Origin: JAYSFC01 sp041913505
Lineage (GTDB): Bacteria > Pseudomonadota > Gammaproteobacteria > Burkholderiales > Burkholderiaceae_C
Assembly: GCA_041913505.1 (NCBI GenBank)
Contig: JAYSFC010000107.1
Span: forward strand, 1-13,700
DNA length: 13,700 nucleotides
Direction of reading: 5' to 3'
Part shown: positions 5,109-13,292 of the stretch, in pieces
Position numbering within the stretch: the stretch's first letter is position 1
How the letters are laid out: each line of letters opens with the position of its first letter
Position numbers and translations under genes: made by a program
Notes under the pieces: generated by a model
Databases searched by the model: none
The model's input: the letters and a program-made list of their open reading frames with translations, nothing else
Told to the model about the DNA's origin: nothing

Positions 5109-6098
5109 ATGCGTTTTCCCCGTCCCGCCGCCATCCTGCTGGCCCTGGCCGCCAGCGCGTTCGCGACCCTGGCCCCGGCCCAGGCGCAGCCCGCCCCCGA
5201 GTGGCCGCCCAAGATGATCAAGATGGTCGTGCCCTTCGCCGCCGGCGGCTCGACCGACCTGCTGGCCCGCCAGATCGCCCAGGAGCTGGGCGAGCGCCTG
5301 AAGACCTCGGTGGTGGTGGACAACCGCCCCGGCGCCGGCGGCACGGTGGGCAGCGAGTGGGTGATGCAGCAGCCGGCCGACGGCAGCGTGATCCTGATGG
5401 GATCGGTCAGCACCCACGGCGTGGCCCCCAGCCTGTACGCCAAGCTGCGCTACGACCCCGAGCGCGACTTCACCCCCCTGACGATGGTGGGCACCACGCC
5501 CAACGTGATGGTGGTGCGCACCGAGCTGCCGGTGAACAACCTGAAGGACTTCATCGCCCACACCCGCAAGCCGGGCGCCAACATCTCCTACGCCTCGAAC
5601 GGCCAGGGCACCTCCAACCACCTGGCGATGGAACTGCTCAAGACCGTGACCGGCCTGCAGGCCGTGCATGTCCCCTACAAGGGCTCCGGCCCGGCCCTGA
5701 CCGACACGGTGGCCGGCCATGTCGGCACCATGATGGACGTGGTGGGCACCTCCCTGCCCTACATCAAGAGCGGCAAGCTGCGCCCGCTGGCGGTGACCTC
5801 CACCACCCGCTCGCCCTCGCTGCCCGACGTGCCCACCGTGGCCGAGGCCGGCTTCCCCGGCTTCGAGGCGGTGGTCTGGTTCGGCCTGTTCGCGCCGCCC
5901 AAGATGGCCCCCGCCCTGCAGGACCGCCTGAGCAAGGAGCTGATCGCCACCATCCGCGGCAAGAAGCTCACCGAGTACCTCGCCTCCCAGGCCACCGTGC
6001 CCTCCGGCATCACCCCCGCCGAGTTCGCGCGCGTGGTGCACGAGGAGGTGGCCAAGTGGCGCAAGGTCGCCGCCGCGGCCGGCATCCAGCCCGAATAA
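5109..6098 (+). CDS. Bug/TctC-family periplasmic solute-binding protein
   Basis: A 329-residue protein. A Sec signal peptide covers about residues 1-26 (basic MRFPR, hydrophobic AAILLALAASAFATLAP, cleavage after AQA). The mature part has the Bug family markers: IKMVVPFAAGGSTDLLAR, VVVDNRPGAGGTVGSEWV, the second-lobe SYASNGQGTSNHLA, VPYKGSGPAL and LPDVPTVAEAGFPG. These proteins bind small carboxylates, amides or amino acids, some as partners of TctAB permeases and many as orphans; no tctA or tctB is in this window. The start is set by GGAGG at 5100-5104; an ATG at 5070 would spoil the signal peptide. First gene of the operon, 34 bases before hyuA. The ligand is probably the pathway substrate (inference). 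Confidence 0.92.
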   Translation: MRFPRPAAILLALAASAFATLAPAQAQPAPEWPPKMIKMVVPFAAGGSTDLLARQIAQELGERLKTSVVVDNRPGAGGTVGSEWVMQQPADGSVILMGSVSTHGVAPSLYAKLRYDPERDFTPLTMVGTTPNVMVVRTELPVNNLKDFIAHTRKPGANISYASNGQGTSNHLAMELLKTVTGLQAVHVPYKGSGPALTDTVAGHVGTMMDVVGTSLPYIKSGKLRPLAVTSTTRSPSLPDVPTVAEAGFPGFEAVVWFGLFAPPKMAPALQDRLSKELIATIRGKKLTEYLASQATVPSGITPAEFARVVHEEVAKWRKVAAAAGIQPE

Positions 6099-6132
6099 GA
6101 ATTCCTAAAAGAGACCCGAGAAAAGAGACTGC

Positions 6133-8187
6133 ATGTACAGAATCGGCATTGACGTCGGCGGCACCTTCACCGACTTCACCATGATCGACGAGCGCGCCGG
6201 CGACGTCAGGTTCCACAAGGTTCCCTCCACGCCCCACGACCCGTCGGAAGCCATCGAGCGGGGCATCGCCGAGATGCTGCGCGCCCACGACATCCCCGCC
6301 GACCAGGTCTCGCATGTCGGCCACGGCACCACGGTGGCCACCAACCTCATCATCGAGCGCAAGGGCGCCCAGGTCGGCTTGATCACCACGCGCGGCTTCC
6401 GCGACATCCTGGAGATCGGCCGCCAGACCCGCCCGCACCTGTTCGACTATGCGGTCACCAAGCCCGCCGCCCTGGTGCCCCGGCGCCTGCGGCTGGAGGT
6501 GGACGAGCGCATGAGCGCGCACGGCGAGGTGCTGGTCGCCCTGGACGAGGCCGGCGTGCGCGCCGCCGCCCAGGCCCTGCGCCAGGCCGGCCTGCAGGCG
6601 GTGGCCATCTGCTTCCTGCATGCCTACGCCAACCCGGCGCACGAGGAGCGCGCCAAGGCCATCGTGCGCGAGGAGATGCCGGACGCCTACATCAGCATCT
6701 CCAGCGAGGTGCTGCCCGAGTTCCGCGAGTACGAGCGCCTGTCCACCACCGTGCTCAATGCCACGGTGGGCCCGAAGATGGCGCGCTACCTGGACCGCTT
6801 CCTGGAGCGCGTGGCCGACCTGGGCGTGCGCCAGGCGCCCTACACCATCCACTCCAACGGCGGGCTGATGTCGGCCGCCTCGGTGCGCCAGTTCCCGGTG
6901 CGCACCTGCCTGTCCGGCCCGGCGGCCGGCGTGGTCGGCGCCGCCGCGGTGGGCCGCGCCATCGGCTTTCCCAACCTGGTCACCTTCGACGTCGGCGGCA
7001 CCAGCACCGACGTCTCCCTGATCGCCGACGGCCGCCCCCTGTTCACCTCCAACCGCCAGGTGGCGGGCTACCCGGTCAAGACGCCGATGGTGGACATCCA
7101 CGTGATCGGCGCCGGCGGCGGCAGCATCGCCTGGCTGGACGACGCCGGCTCGCTCAAGGTCGGCCCGCACAGCGCCGGCGCCGTGCCCGGGCCGGTGGCC
7201 TATTCGCGCGGCGGCACCCAGCCCACCATCACCGACGCCGAGATCGTGCTGCAGCGGCTCAATCCGCAGGTGCTGCTCAAGGGCCGCATGCCGGTCGACG
7301 CCGCCGCCGCGCGCCGGGTGATCGAGGGCTCGGTGGGCGCGCCGCTGGGCCTGGGCCTGGAGGACGCGGCCGCGGGCATCATCCGCATCGCCAACGCCAA
7401 CATGAGCCGCGCCATCCGCGCCGTCTCCACCGAGCGCGGCTACGACCTGTCGAACTTCGCCCTGTACGCGTACGGCGGCGCCGGCCCGCTGCATGCGGTG
7501 GAAGTGGCGCAGGAATGCGGCATCCCCACCGTGATCGTGCCGCAGGAGCCGGGCACCATGTGCGCCCGCGGCATCCTGCTGACGGACATCAGCTTCGACT
7601 TCGTGCGCAGCCTGATCGTCGACGCCAGCGCCGCCGGCTGGGCCCAGGCCCAGGACGCGCTGTCCCAGCTGCGCACCGAGGCCGAGGCCTGGCTCGACGC
7701 CGAGGGGGTCGAGCCGGCCGCGCGCCGCCATGCCTGCGCCATCGACGCCCGCTACGACGGCCAGAACTTCGAGGTGCGGGTGATGCTGGACGAGGGCCAG
7801 GCGCCCGACCTGGAGCGCTTCGTCGCCCTGTTCCACGAGGCCCATGCCCGCGAGTACGGCTACCAGGTGCCGGGCCGCATGATCCAGATCATCAACGTGC
7901 GGCTGCAGGCCGTGGGCCAGGTGGTCAAGGCGCCGCTCTCGCGCGGCCGCCAGGACGGCAGCCTGCAGGCCGCCCGCATCGGCGGGCGCCGGGTCTACCA
8001 CGGCAAGGCCAGCGGCTGGCACGAGACCGCGGTGTACGACCGCGACCTGCTGCCCGCCGGCACCCTCATCCCCGGTCCCGCCGTGATCGAGGAGATGAGC
8101 TCCACCACCGTCATCGGCCCCGGCCACCAGGCCCGGGTCGACGATTTCGGCACCCTCGTCATCACCCTCGGCCGGGAGGCCGCATGA
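6133..8187 (+). CDS. Hydantoinase/oxoprolinase subunit A (HyuA)
   Basis: A 684-residue protein, full length for the family. The N-terminal Hydant_A_N domain opens with GIDVGGTFTDF (5-15), a phosphate-binding loop of the ASKHA type. The central hydantoinase A domain has the second nucleotide motif FDVGGTSTDVSL (about 285-296), GAGGGS (326-331), VGPHSAGAVPGP and YGGAGPLHA (447-455). The A subunit binds ATP and activates the ring amide; with subunit B it opens hydantoins, 5-oxoproline or other lactams. The ATG at 6133 follows only a weak purine-rich tract. The stop overlaps hyuB by 4 bases (ATGA), implying coupled translation and stoichiometric synthesis. Substrate cannot be read from sequence; 5-oxoproline, N-methylhydantoin and caprolactam are known for relatives. 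Confidence 0.93.
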   Translation: MYRIGIDVGGTFTDFTMIDERAGDVRFHKVPSTPHDPSEAIERGIAEMLRAHDIPADQVSHVGHGTTVATNLIIERKGAQVGLITTRGFRDILEIGRQTRPHLFDYAVTKPAALVPRRLRLEVDERMSAHGEVLVALDEAGVRAAAQALRQAGLQAVAICFLHAYANPAHEERAKAIVREEMPDAYISISSEVLPEFREYERLSTTVLNATVGPKMARYLDRFLERVADLGVRQAPYTIHSNGGLMSAASVRQFPVRTCLSGPAAGVVGAAAVGRAIGFPNLVTFDVGGTSTDVSLIADGRPLFTSNRQVAGYPVKTPMVDIHVIGAGGGSIAWLDDAGSLKVGPHSAGAVPGPVAYSRGGTQPTITDAEIVLQRLNPQVLLKGRMPVDAAAARRVIEGSVGAPLGLGLEDAAAGIIRIANANMSRAIRAVSTERGYDLSNFALYAYGGAGPLHAVEVAQECGIPTVIVPQEPGTMCARGILLTDISFDFVRSLIVDASAAGWAQAQDALSQLRTEAEAWLDAEGVEPAARRHACAIDARYDGQNFEVRVMLDEGQAPDLERFVALFHEAHAREYGYQVPGRMIQIINVRLQAVGQVVKAPLSRGRQDGSLQAARIGGRRVYHGKASGWHETAVYDRDLLPAGTLIPGPAVIEEMSSTTVIGPGHQARVDDFGTLVITLGREAA

Positions 8188-9890
8188 GCCCGCAAGACAC
8201 CCAGAAGATCGCCGACCCCATCGAGATGGAGGTGTTCACCAACCGCCTGCTCTCGATCACCGAGGACATGAACAACACCCTGGTGCGGTCCTCCTTCTCC
8301 ACCAACATCAAGGAGCGCAAGGACTGCTCGGTGGCCCTGTTCGACGCCGCCGGCCGCCTGGTGGCCCAGGGCACGCAGATCCCGCTGCACCTGGGCTCGC
8401 TCAATGGCGCGGTGCGCTCGGTGCTGGCGCAGTACCCGGCCGAACGCATCGCCGAGGGCGACGTCTTCATCTGCAACGACCCCTACCTGGCCAACGGCAG
8501 CCACCTGCCGGACATCAACATCGTCACCCCGGTGTTCTGGGAAGGCACGCTGCGCTTCTTCACCGCCAACATCGCCCACCACTCCGACGTGGGCGGCTCG
8601 GTGCCCGGCTCCATCGCCGGCGGCCTGCGCAGCATCTTCGAGGAAGGCATCCGCATCCCGGTGGCGCGCCTGGCCCAGGCCGGCGTGCTGCAGGAGGACC
8701 TGCTGCGCCTGGTCTGCGCCAACACCCGCGACCCCGAGGAACGCCAGCTGGACCTGAAGGTGCAGATGGCCACCAACCAGCGCGGCGCCGACGCGGTGCT
8801 GGGCCTGATCCGCCAGATGGGCCTGCCCGCGGTGCTGCGCTCGGTGGACGACGTGATCAACTACACCCGCCGCCGCCTGGCCAACCGCATCGCCGAACTG
8901 CGCCAGGGCAGCTACACCTTCAGCGGCGAGATGGACGACGACGGCCTGGGCGGCGACCCGGTGCGCATCACCGTCACCCTGACGGTGGACCAGGGCCGGC
9001 TGAAGTTCGACTTCACCGGCTCCAGCCGCCAGGCGCGCGGCGCCATGAACCTGCCGATCAACGCCCTGCACGCCACGGTGTACTACGCGGTGAAGGCCCA
9101 GCTCGACCCGGACCTGGCGCCCAACGCCGGCCTGTTCGACCTGATCGACGTGCACGCCCCCCTGGGCACCATCACCAACCCGGAGCATCCGGCGGCGGTG
9201 GGCGCGCGCTCCATCACCGCGCAGAAGGTGGCCGGCGTGCTGTTCGGGGCCTTCCGCGGCCTTGTGCCGCCCGAGAAGGCCATGGCCTCCAGCAACGACC
9301 TGTGCCCCGCCATCGTCTTCTCCGGCCGGCTGGCGCAGCGCCAGGGCCAGTTCGTCTACCTGGAGACCCTGGGCGGCGGCGCCGGCGCGCGCTTCGACCG
9401 CGACGGCCAGGACGGCGTGCACGTGCACATGACCAACACCTCCAACCTGCCGGTGGAGGCGCTGGAGAACGAGTACCCGCTGCTGATGGACGAATACGCG
9501 CTGATCGCCGACTCCGGCGGCGCCGGCCGCACCCGCGGCGGCATGGGCATCGCCAAGCAGATCCGCGCGCTGGTGCCCGGCATCGTGTTTTCGGCCCGCT
9601 CGGACAGCCACACCGTGGGCGTGCCCGAGGGCCTGGACGGCGGCCTGGACGGCCGCCGCGCCCGCCTGCTGCGCAACCCGGGCACCGAGCGCGAACAGGC
9701 CCTGTATTCCAAGACCGCCAACATCGAGCTGGGCGCGGGCGAGAGCGTGCGCATCGAGACCCCCGGCGGCGGCGGCTACGGCCCGCCCGCCGAACGCGCC
9801 CCCGAGCGGGTGGCGCAGGACCTCGCCGACGGCGTGGTCACGCCCGGATTCGCCCAACGCGTCTATCCCCAGGAGGCCGACCGCCCATGA
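8184..9890 (+). CDS. Hydantoinase/oxoprolinase subunit B (HyuB)
   Basis: A 568-residue protein covering the whole hydantoinase B domain: DPIEMEVFTNRLLSITEDMN at the start, SSFSTNIKERKDCSVALFD, a metal-site-like ANIAHHSDVGGSVPGS (H132, H133, D135), and the closing RIETPGGGGYGPP (about 524-536). Subunit B carries the hydrolytic half-reaction on the phosphorylated amide made by HyuA. The closing GDP of many relatives is GPP here. The start overlaps the hyuA stop and the stop overlaps the RidA start, both as ATGA. It appears complete and is unrelated in detail to the HyuB fragment at 3001-3399, which derives from another locus. Confidence 0.93.
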   Translation: MSPQDTQKIADPIEMEVFTNRLLSITEDMNNTLVRSSFSTNIKERKDCSVALFDAAGRLVAQGTQIPLHLGSLNGAVRSVLAQYPAERIAEGDVFICNDPYLANGSHLPDINIVTPVFWEGTLRFFTANIAHHSDVGGSVPGSIAGGLRSIFEEGIRIPVARLAQAGVLQEDLLRLVCANTRDPEERQLDLKVQMATNQRGADAVLGLIRQMGLPAVLRSVDDVINYTRRRLANRIAELRQGSYTFSGEMDDDGLGGDPVRITVTLTVDQGRLKFDFTGSSRQARGAMNLPINALHATVYYAVKAQLDPDLAPNAGLFDLIDVHAPLGTITNPEHPAAVGARSITAQKVAGVLFGAFRGLVPPEKAMASSNDLCPAIVFSGRLAQRQGQFVYLETLGGGAGARFDRDGQDGVHVHMTNTSNLPVEALENEYPLLMDEYALIADSGGAGRTRGGMGIAKQIRALVPGIVFSARSDSHTVGVPEGLDGGLDGRRARLLRNPGTEREQALYSKTANIELGAGESVRIETPGGGGYGPPAERAPERVAQDLADGVVTPGFAQRVYPQEADRP

Positions 9891-10255
9891 CATCCCCCGC
9901 CGAACTCCAGCGCCTGCACCCCGGCCCGCGCCTGTCCGAGGCCGCCGTCTTCAACCGCACCGTCTACCTGGCCGGCCAGGTCGCCGACCGCGAGCCCGAC
10001 GCCGACATCAGCGGCCAGACCCGCGAGGTGCTGGGGCATGTGGAGCGCCTGCTGGCCGAGGCCGGCAGCGACAAGGGCCGCATCCTGCAGTGCCAGATCT
10101 ACCTGGCCGACATCGCCGACATCGGCGCCATGAACGCGGTCTGGGACGCCTGGATCCCCGCCGGCTGCGCGCCGCCGCGCGCCACGGTGCAGGCGGCCCT
10201 GGCCGATCCGCGCTGGCGCATCGAGGTGGTGGTGGTCGCGGCCCTGGCGCCATGA
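9887..10255 (+). CDS. RidA/YjgF family enamine/imine deaminase
   Basis: A 122-residue protein with the compact RidA fold and its active-site residues: R98 in APPRATVQ and E113 in RIEVVVVAA. The arginine salt-bridges the carboxylate of 2-imino acids and the glutamate positions water; the enzyme hydrolyses reactive imines or enamines to keto acids and ammonia. Lying between a ring-opening enzyme and a flavin amino-acid dehydrogenase, it is well placed to hydrolyse the imine made by the latter. ATGA overlaps on both sides place it in the coupled set. It could belong to an Rid subfamily other than archetypal RidA, several of which are encoded in catabolic operons. Confidence 0.85.
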   Translation: MTSPAELQRLHPGPRLSEAAVFNRTVYLAGQVADREPDADISGQTREVLGHVERLLAEAGSDKGRILQCQIYLADIADIGAMNAVWDAWIPAGCAPPRATVQAALADPRWRIEVVVVAALAP

Positions 10256-11394
10256 GCATCCGCGCGTCCTCCCACGCCACCACCGCCGACCTCATCGTCG
10301 TCGGCGGCGGCCTGGTCGGCGGCGCCCTGGCCTGGGGCGCGGCCTGCCAGGGTCAGCGCGTGCTGCTGCTGGACGAGGGCGACATCGCCTTCCGCGCGGC
10401 GCGCGGCAACTTCGGCCTGGTCTGGGTCCAGGGCAAGGGCTACGGCTTCTCGCCCTATGCGCGCTGGACGGTGGCGGCCTCGCGCCTGTGGCCCCAGCTG
10501 GCGGCGCAGCTGCAGGACGAGACCGGCATCGACGTGCAGCTGCAGCAGCCCGGCGGCTTCCACCTGTGCCACGGCGAGGCGGAACTGCAGGCGCGCCGGG
10601 AGCGCCTGGCCCGCATCCGCGCCGACCTGGGCGGCGACTACCCCTACGAGTTCCTCACCCCCGGCGAGGCCCGCCGCCAGCTGCCGGGCCTGGGGTCCGC
10701 CGTGTCCGGCGTGAGCTTCTGCCCGCTCGACGGCCACATCAACCCGCTCAAGCTGCTGCTGGCCCTGCACCAGGGCAGCCAGCAGCGCGGCATGGGCCTG
10801 CGCAACGGCCTGCGGGTCACCGGCATCACGCAGGCCGGCGGCGTGTTCCATGTCCAGACCACCGACGGCCTGATGCAGGCGCCGCGCCTGCTGCTGGCGG
10901 CCGGCCTGGGCAACCGCACGCTGGCGCCGATGGTGGGCCTGCGCGCCGCCGTCATCCCGAACCGGGGGCATGTGCTGGTGACCGAGCGCACCGGCCATTT
11001 CCTGGACCATCCCACCACCCACATCCGGCAGACCGACGAGGGCACCATCCAGATCGGCGAGTCGATGGAGGAAGTGGGCCTGGACGACTCCCTGAGCCAG
11101 GACATCCTGACCCGCATCGCCGGCCGCGCGGCGCGCAGCTTCCCGGCGCTGTCCGGGCTGCAGCTGGTGCGGGTGTGGAGCGCGCTGCGGGTGATGAGCC
11201 CGGACGGTTTCCCGATCTACGCCGAGTCCCCCACCCATCCCGGCGCCTTCGTCGTCTCCTGCCACAGCGGCGTCACCCTGGCCGCGGCCCATGCCTACCG
11301 CATCGCGCCCTGGGCCTGCGGCCGCGCGGCCCCGCCCGGCATCGAGGCCTTCAGCGACCAGCGCTTCCCCGCCGACACCGGAACCCCCGCATGA
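10252..11394 (+). CDS. DAO-type FAD subunit of a three-component amino-acid dehydrogenase
   Basis: A 380-residue flavoprotein of the D-amino-acid oxidase/glycine oxidase fold. The dinucleotide motif IVVGGGLVGGALA has G18, G20 and G23, with acidic D41/E42 at the end of the second strand. The closing region has VWSALRVMSPDGFPIYAESP and SCHSGVTLAAAHA, which is the usual C-terminal FAD-binding segment. With the next two genes it forms the HcnABC/OoxAB/hydroxyproline dehydrogenase type of heteromer, in which this subunit oxidises the C-N bond of an amino or imino acid. Electrons go through iron-sulfur centres to the respiratory chain rather than to oxygen in characterised relatives. It overlaps RidA and the ferredoxin-like gene by 4 bases each. 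Confidence 0.88.
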   Translation: MSIRASSHATTADLIVVGGGLVGGALAWGAACQGQRVLLLDEGDIAFRAARGNFGLVWVQGKGYGFSPYARWTVAASRLWPQLAAQLQDETGIDVQLQQPGGFHLCHGEAELQARRERLARIRADLGGDYPYEFLTPGEARRQLPGLGSAVSGVSFCPLDGHINPLKLLLALHQGSQQRGMGLRNGLRVTGITQAGGVFHVQTTDGLMQAPRLLLAAGLGNRTLAPMVGLRAAVIPNRGHVLVTERTGHFLDHPTTHIRQTDEGTIQIGESMEEVGLDDSLSQDILTRIAGRAARSFPALSGLQLVRVWSALRVMSPDGFPIYAESPTHPGAFVVSCHSGVTLAAAHAYRIAPWACGRAAPPGIEAFSDQRFPADTGTPA

Positions 11395-11732
11395 CCCAGC
11401 CCACCCCCTGCCGCGCCCTGGACGGCGCGCCCCAGGTCACGCTGACCCTCGACGGCCAGGAGATCCAGGCCCCGGCCCAGGGCAGCGTGGCCGCCGCGAT
11501 GCTGGCCAACGGCCTGCACGCGACCCGCACCACCGCCCTCAGCGGCGCCCCGCGCGCCCCGTATTGCATGATGGGCGTGTGCTTCGAATGCCTGGTTGAG
11601 ATCGACGGGCGCCCCAACCGCCAGGCCTGCCTGGAAATGGTCCGCCCCGGCATGCAGGTGCGCACCCAGCGCGGCGCCCGCCCCTTCCCCACCGCCCCCC
11701 GGTCCGAGCAGGAGGCGCGTGATGCCGGCTGA
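11391..11732 (+). CDS. [2Fe-2S]-binding small subunit (Fer2_4 type)
   Basis: A 113-residue protein with the ferredoxin-like cluster motif C59-x4-C64-x2-C67-x12-C80 in YCMMGVCFECLVEIDGRPNR and following residues. The N-terminal half gives the beta strands of the fold (VTLTLDGQEI). This is the small electron-transfer subunit of sarcosine-oxidase-alpha, HcnA or D-hydroxyproline-dehydrogenase-gamma type. The start overlaps the DAO subunit stop by ATGA, and its own 3' end overlaps the next gene by 11 bases, within which AGGAGG (11710-11715) serves that gene. Confidence 0.9.
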   Translation: MTQPTPCRALDGAPQVTLTLDGQEIQAPAQGSVAAAMLANGLHATRTTALSGAPRAPYCMMGVCFECLVEIDGRPNRQACLEMVRPGMQVRTQRGARPFPTAPRSEQEARDAG

Positions 11733-13146
11733 CAGCGTGGACATCGCCATCGTCGGCGCCGGCCCGGCCGGCATGTCGGCCGCCCTGGAGGCCGCCGCGC
11801 GCGGCGCGCGCGTGCTGCTGCTCGACGAGCAGCCCGCCCCCGGCGGCCAGATCTACCGCGGCGTCACCACCGCGCCCGCGCGCCGCCTGCACTGGCTCGG
11901 CCCCGACTACGCGCAGGGCCAGGCCCTGGCCGCCGACCTGGCCCGGGCCTGCGCGCAGCAGCCTGGCCTGGTCCATGTGCCGGGCGCGGCGGTGTGGCAG
12001 GTCACGCCGCAGCGCGAGATCCATTACCTGGCCGAGGGCCGCAGCCACTGCGTGCGAGCGCGCCAGGTGGTGCTGTGCACCGGCGCGATGGAGCGCCCCT
12101 TCCCCATCCCGGGCTGGACCCTGCCGGGCGTGATGACCGCGGGCGCCGGCCAGATCCTGCTCAAGTCCGCCGGCGTGGTGCCGGCGGGCCCGGTGGTGCT
12201 GGCGGGCTGCGGGCCGCTGCTGTACCTGCTGGCATGGCAGTACCTGCGCGCCGGCGTGCGCGTCGCGGCGATCGTGGACAGCACCGGCTTCGCCGACTAC
12301 CGCCGCGCCCTGCCCCACCTGGGCGCCGCCCTGCGTGGCTGGCGCGACCTGGCCAAGGGCCTGCGCCTGATCGGCGCGCTGCGCCTGGCGGGCATCCCGT
12401 TCCATGGCGGCGCGAGCCGCTTCGCGGTCGAGGGCGAGGGCCAGGCCCGGGCCCTGGCCTTCGACGACCGCCGCGGCCGGCGCCAGCGCATCGCCGCGGC
12501 CACCGTGATGCTGCACCAGGGCGTGGTGCCGCACACCCATGTGACCTGGTCGCTGCGCGCGCGCCATGACTGGGACGAGGCGCAGCAGTGCTTTCGCCCC
12601 GTCACCGACGACTGGGGCGGCCTGAGCGTGGAGGGGGTGCGCATCGCCGGCGACGGCGCCGGCATCGGCGGGGCCTGGGCCGCGGCCACCCGCGGCCGGC
12701 TCGCCGCGCTGGCGGCCGCCACCGCCTGCGGCCTGCTCGACGAGGCCGCGCGCGACCGCCTGGCCGCGCCGCTACGCCGGACGCTGGCGCGCCAGCTGGC
12801 GATTCGTCCCTTCCTCGACGCGCTGTACCGCGCGCCCGACGCCCACCGCGTCCCGCCCGACGACGAGGTGCTGGTGTGCCGCTGCGAGGAGGTGAGCGCG
12901 GGGCAGCTGCGCCGGCATGTGGCCCTGGGCGCCCAGGGGCCCAACCAGGCCAAGGCCTTCAGCCGCTGCGGCATGGGCCCCTGCCAGGGCCGTCTGTGCG
13001 GCCTGACGGTGACCGAGCTGATCGCCCAGTGCAGCGGCGAGTCGCCGCAGGCGGTGGGCTTCTACCGCATCCGCCCGCCGCTCAAGCCGATGACGCTCGG
13101 TGAGCTGGCGGGGGCGGAGGTGGCGCAGGAACTCAATCGAACTTGA
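11722..13146 (+). CDS. Large FAD/NAD-type subunit with BFD-like [2Fe-2S] domain
   Basis: A 474-residue protein. An N-terminal FAD Rossmann motif AIVGAGPAGMSAALEA (G12, G14, G17) leads into a Pyr_redox_2 fold; a second dinucleotide motif is in VVLAGCGPLLYLLAW, and IAGDGAGIGGAWAA is the conserved late FAD contact. The C-terminus is a BFD-like iron-sulfur domain with C386-x-C388 (VLVCRCEEV) and C416-x4-C421 (CGMGPC). This is the HcnB/OoxA/hydroxyproline-dehydrogenase alpha architecture. It likely passes electrons between the catalytic FAD subunit, the clusters and a quinone-linked acceptor. ATG 11722 has an excellent AGGAGG six bases upstream. It is the last gene of the operon and ends 14 bases into the convergent TctC fragment. 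Confidence 0.9.
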   Translation: MPADSVDIAIVGAGPAGMSAALEAAARGARVLLLDEQPAPGGQIYRGVTTAPARRLHWLGPDYAQGQALAADLARACAQQPGLVHVPGAAVWQVTPQREIHYLAEGRSHCVRARQVVLCTGAMERPFPIPGWTLPGVMTAGAGQILLKSAGVVPAGPVVLAGCGPLLYLLAWQYLRAGVRVAAIVDSTGFADYRRALPHLGAALRGWRDLAKGLRLIGALRLAGIPFHGGASRFAVEGEGQARALAFDDRRGRRQRIAAATVMLHQGVVPHTHVTWSLRARHDWDEAQQCFRPVTDDWGGLSVEGVRIAGDGAGIGGAWAAATRGRLAALAAATACGLLDEAARDRLAAPLRRTLARQLAIRPFLDALYRAPDAHRVPPDDEVLVCRCEEVSAGQLRRHVALGAQGPNQAKAFSRCGMGPCQGRLCGLTVTELIAQCSGESPQAVGFYRIRPPLKPMTLGELAGAEVAQELNRT

Positions 13147-13291
13147 CGTTGTTCTCGCGCACGGTGGTGATGAAGCCGTCGTACTGGCGGCGGAAGAACA
13201 CCGCGAATTCGGCCGGCGTCATGCCGTAGCTGGCAAAGCCCTGCCCCACCAGCTGCTCGCGCACGTCGGCGCGGGCCAGGGCGGCGCGCAT
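13133..13291 (-). pseudogene. C-terminal fragment of a second Bug/TctC binding protein
   Basis: Reading the minus strand, about 52 residues give RAALARADVREQLVGQGFAS then YGMTPAEFAVFFRRQYDGFI and end NNVKFD. This is the typical Bug C-terminus (ALxxPDVREQL, TPEEFxxF, NIKFD). About 270 residues, including the signal peptide and both ligand lobes, are missing: the match stops near 13291 where the composition drops and unrelated DNA begins. It therefore marks a breakpoint. An intact ancestral gene would have been a convergent neighbour of the operon. Confidence 0.8.
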
Positions 13292-13292
13292 G
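13286..13292. other. Right composition boundary with GCGCATG
   Basis: The 7-mer also found at 3418-3424 stands here, directly where the truncated TctC match ends and lower-GC DNA begins. See the left boundary. Chance occurrence of a GC-rich 7-mer is a real possibility. Confidence 0.35.

Larger units (their letters stand above)
3418..13292. other. GC-rich catabolic segment
   Basis: This stretch is uniformly very GC-rich and almost entirely coding, unlike both flanks. It contains an ABC ATPase, a LysR regulator and a seven-gene operon for uptake and breakdown of a probable cyclic amide or amino-acid derivative. It ends inside a gene (a truncated Bug/TctC protein), so it is a fragment of a larger ancestral locus. 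Whether it was inserted into the flanks or the flanks inserted into it cannot be decided here. Confidence 0.5.

Noticed and set aside
6010..9893. Very long open frames on the minus strand opposite hyuA and hyuB (and similar ones elsewhere in the GC-rich part)
   Set aside because: Their products are low-complexity, rich in H, A, G, R and V, with no domains. They are the usual antisense shadows of GC-rich genes; the plus-strand frames have full family matches.
6133..13146. Creatinine/N-methylhydantoin degradation operon
   Set aside because: The carbamoylsarcosine hydrolase and creatinine deaminase expected with it are not present in the window.
10252..13146. Hydrogen cyanide synthase (hcnABC)
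   Set aside because: The three-subunit architecture is the same, but gene order differs (DAO subunit first) and the neighbours are catabolic; an amino/imino acid dehydrogenase is more likely.
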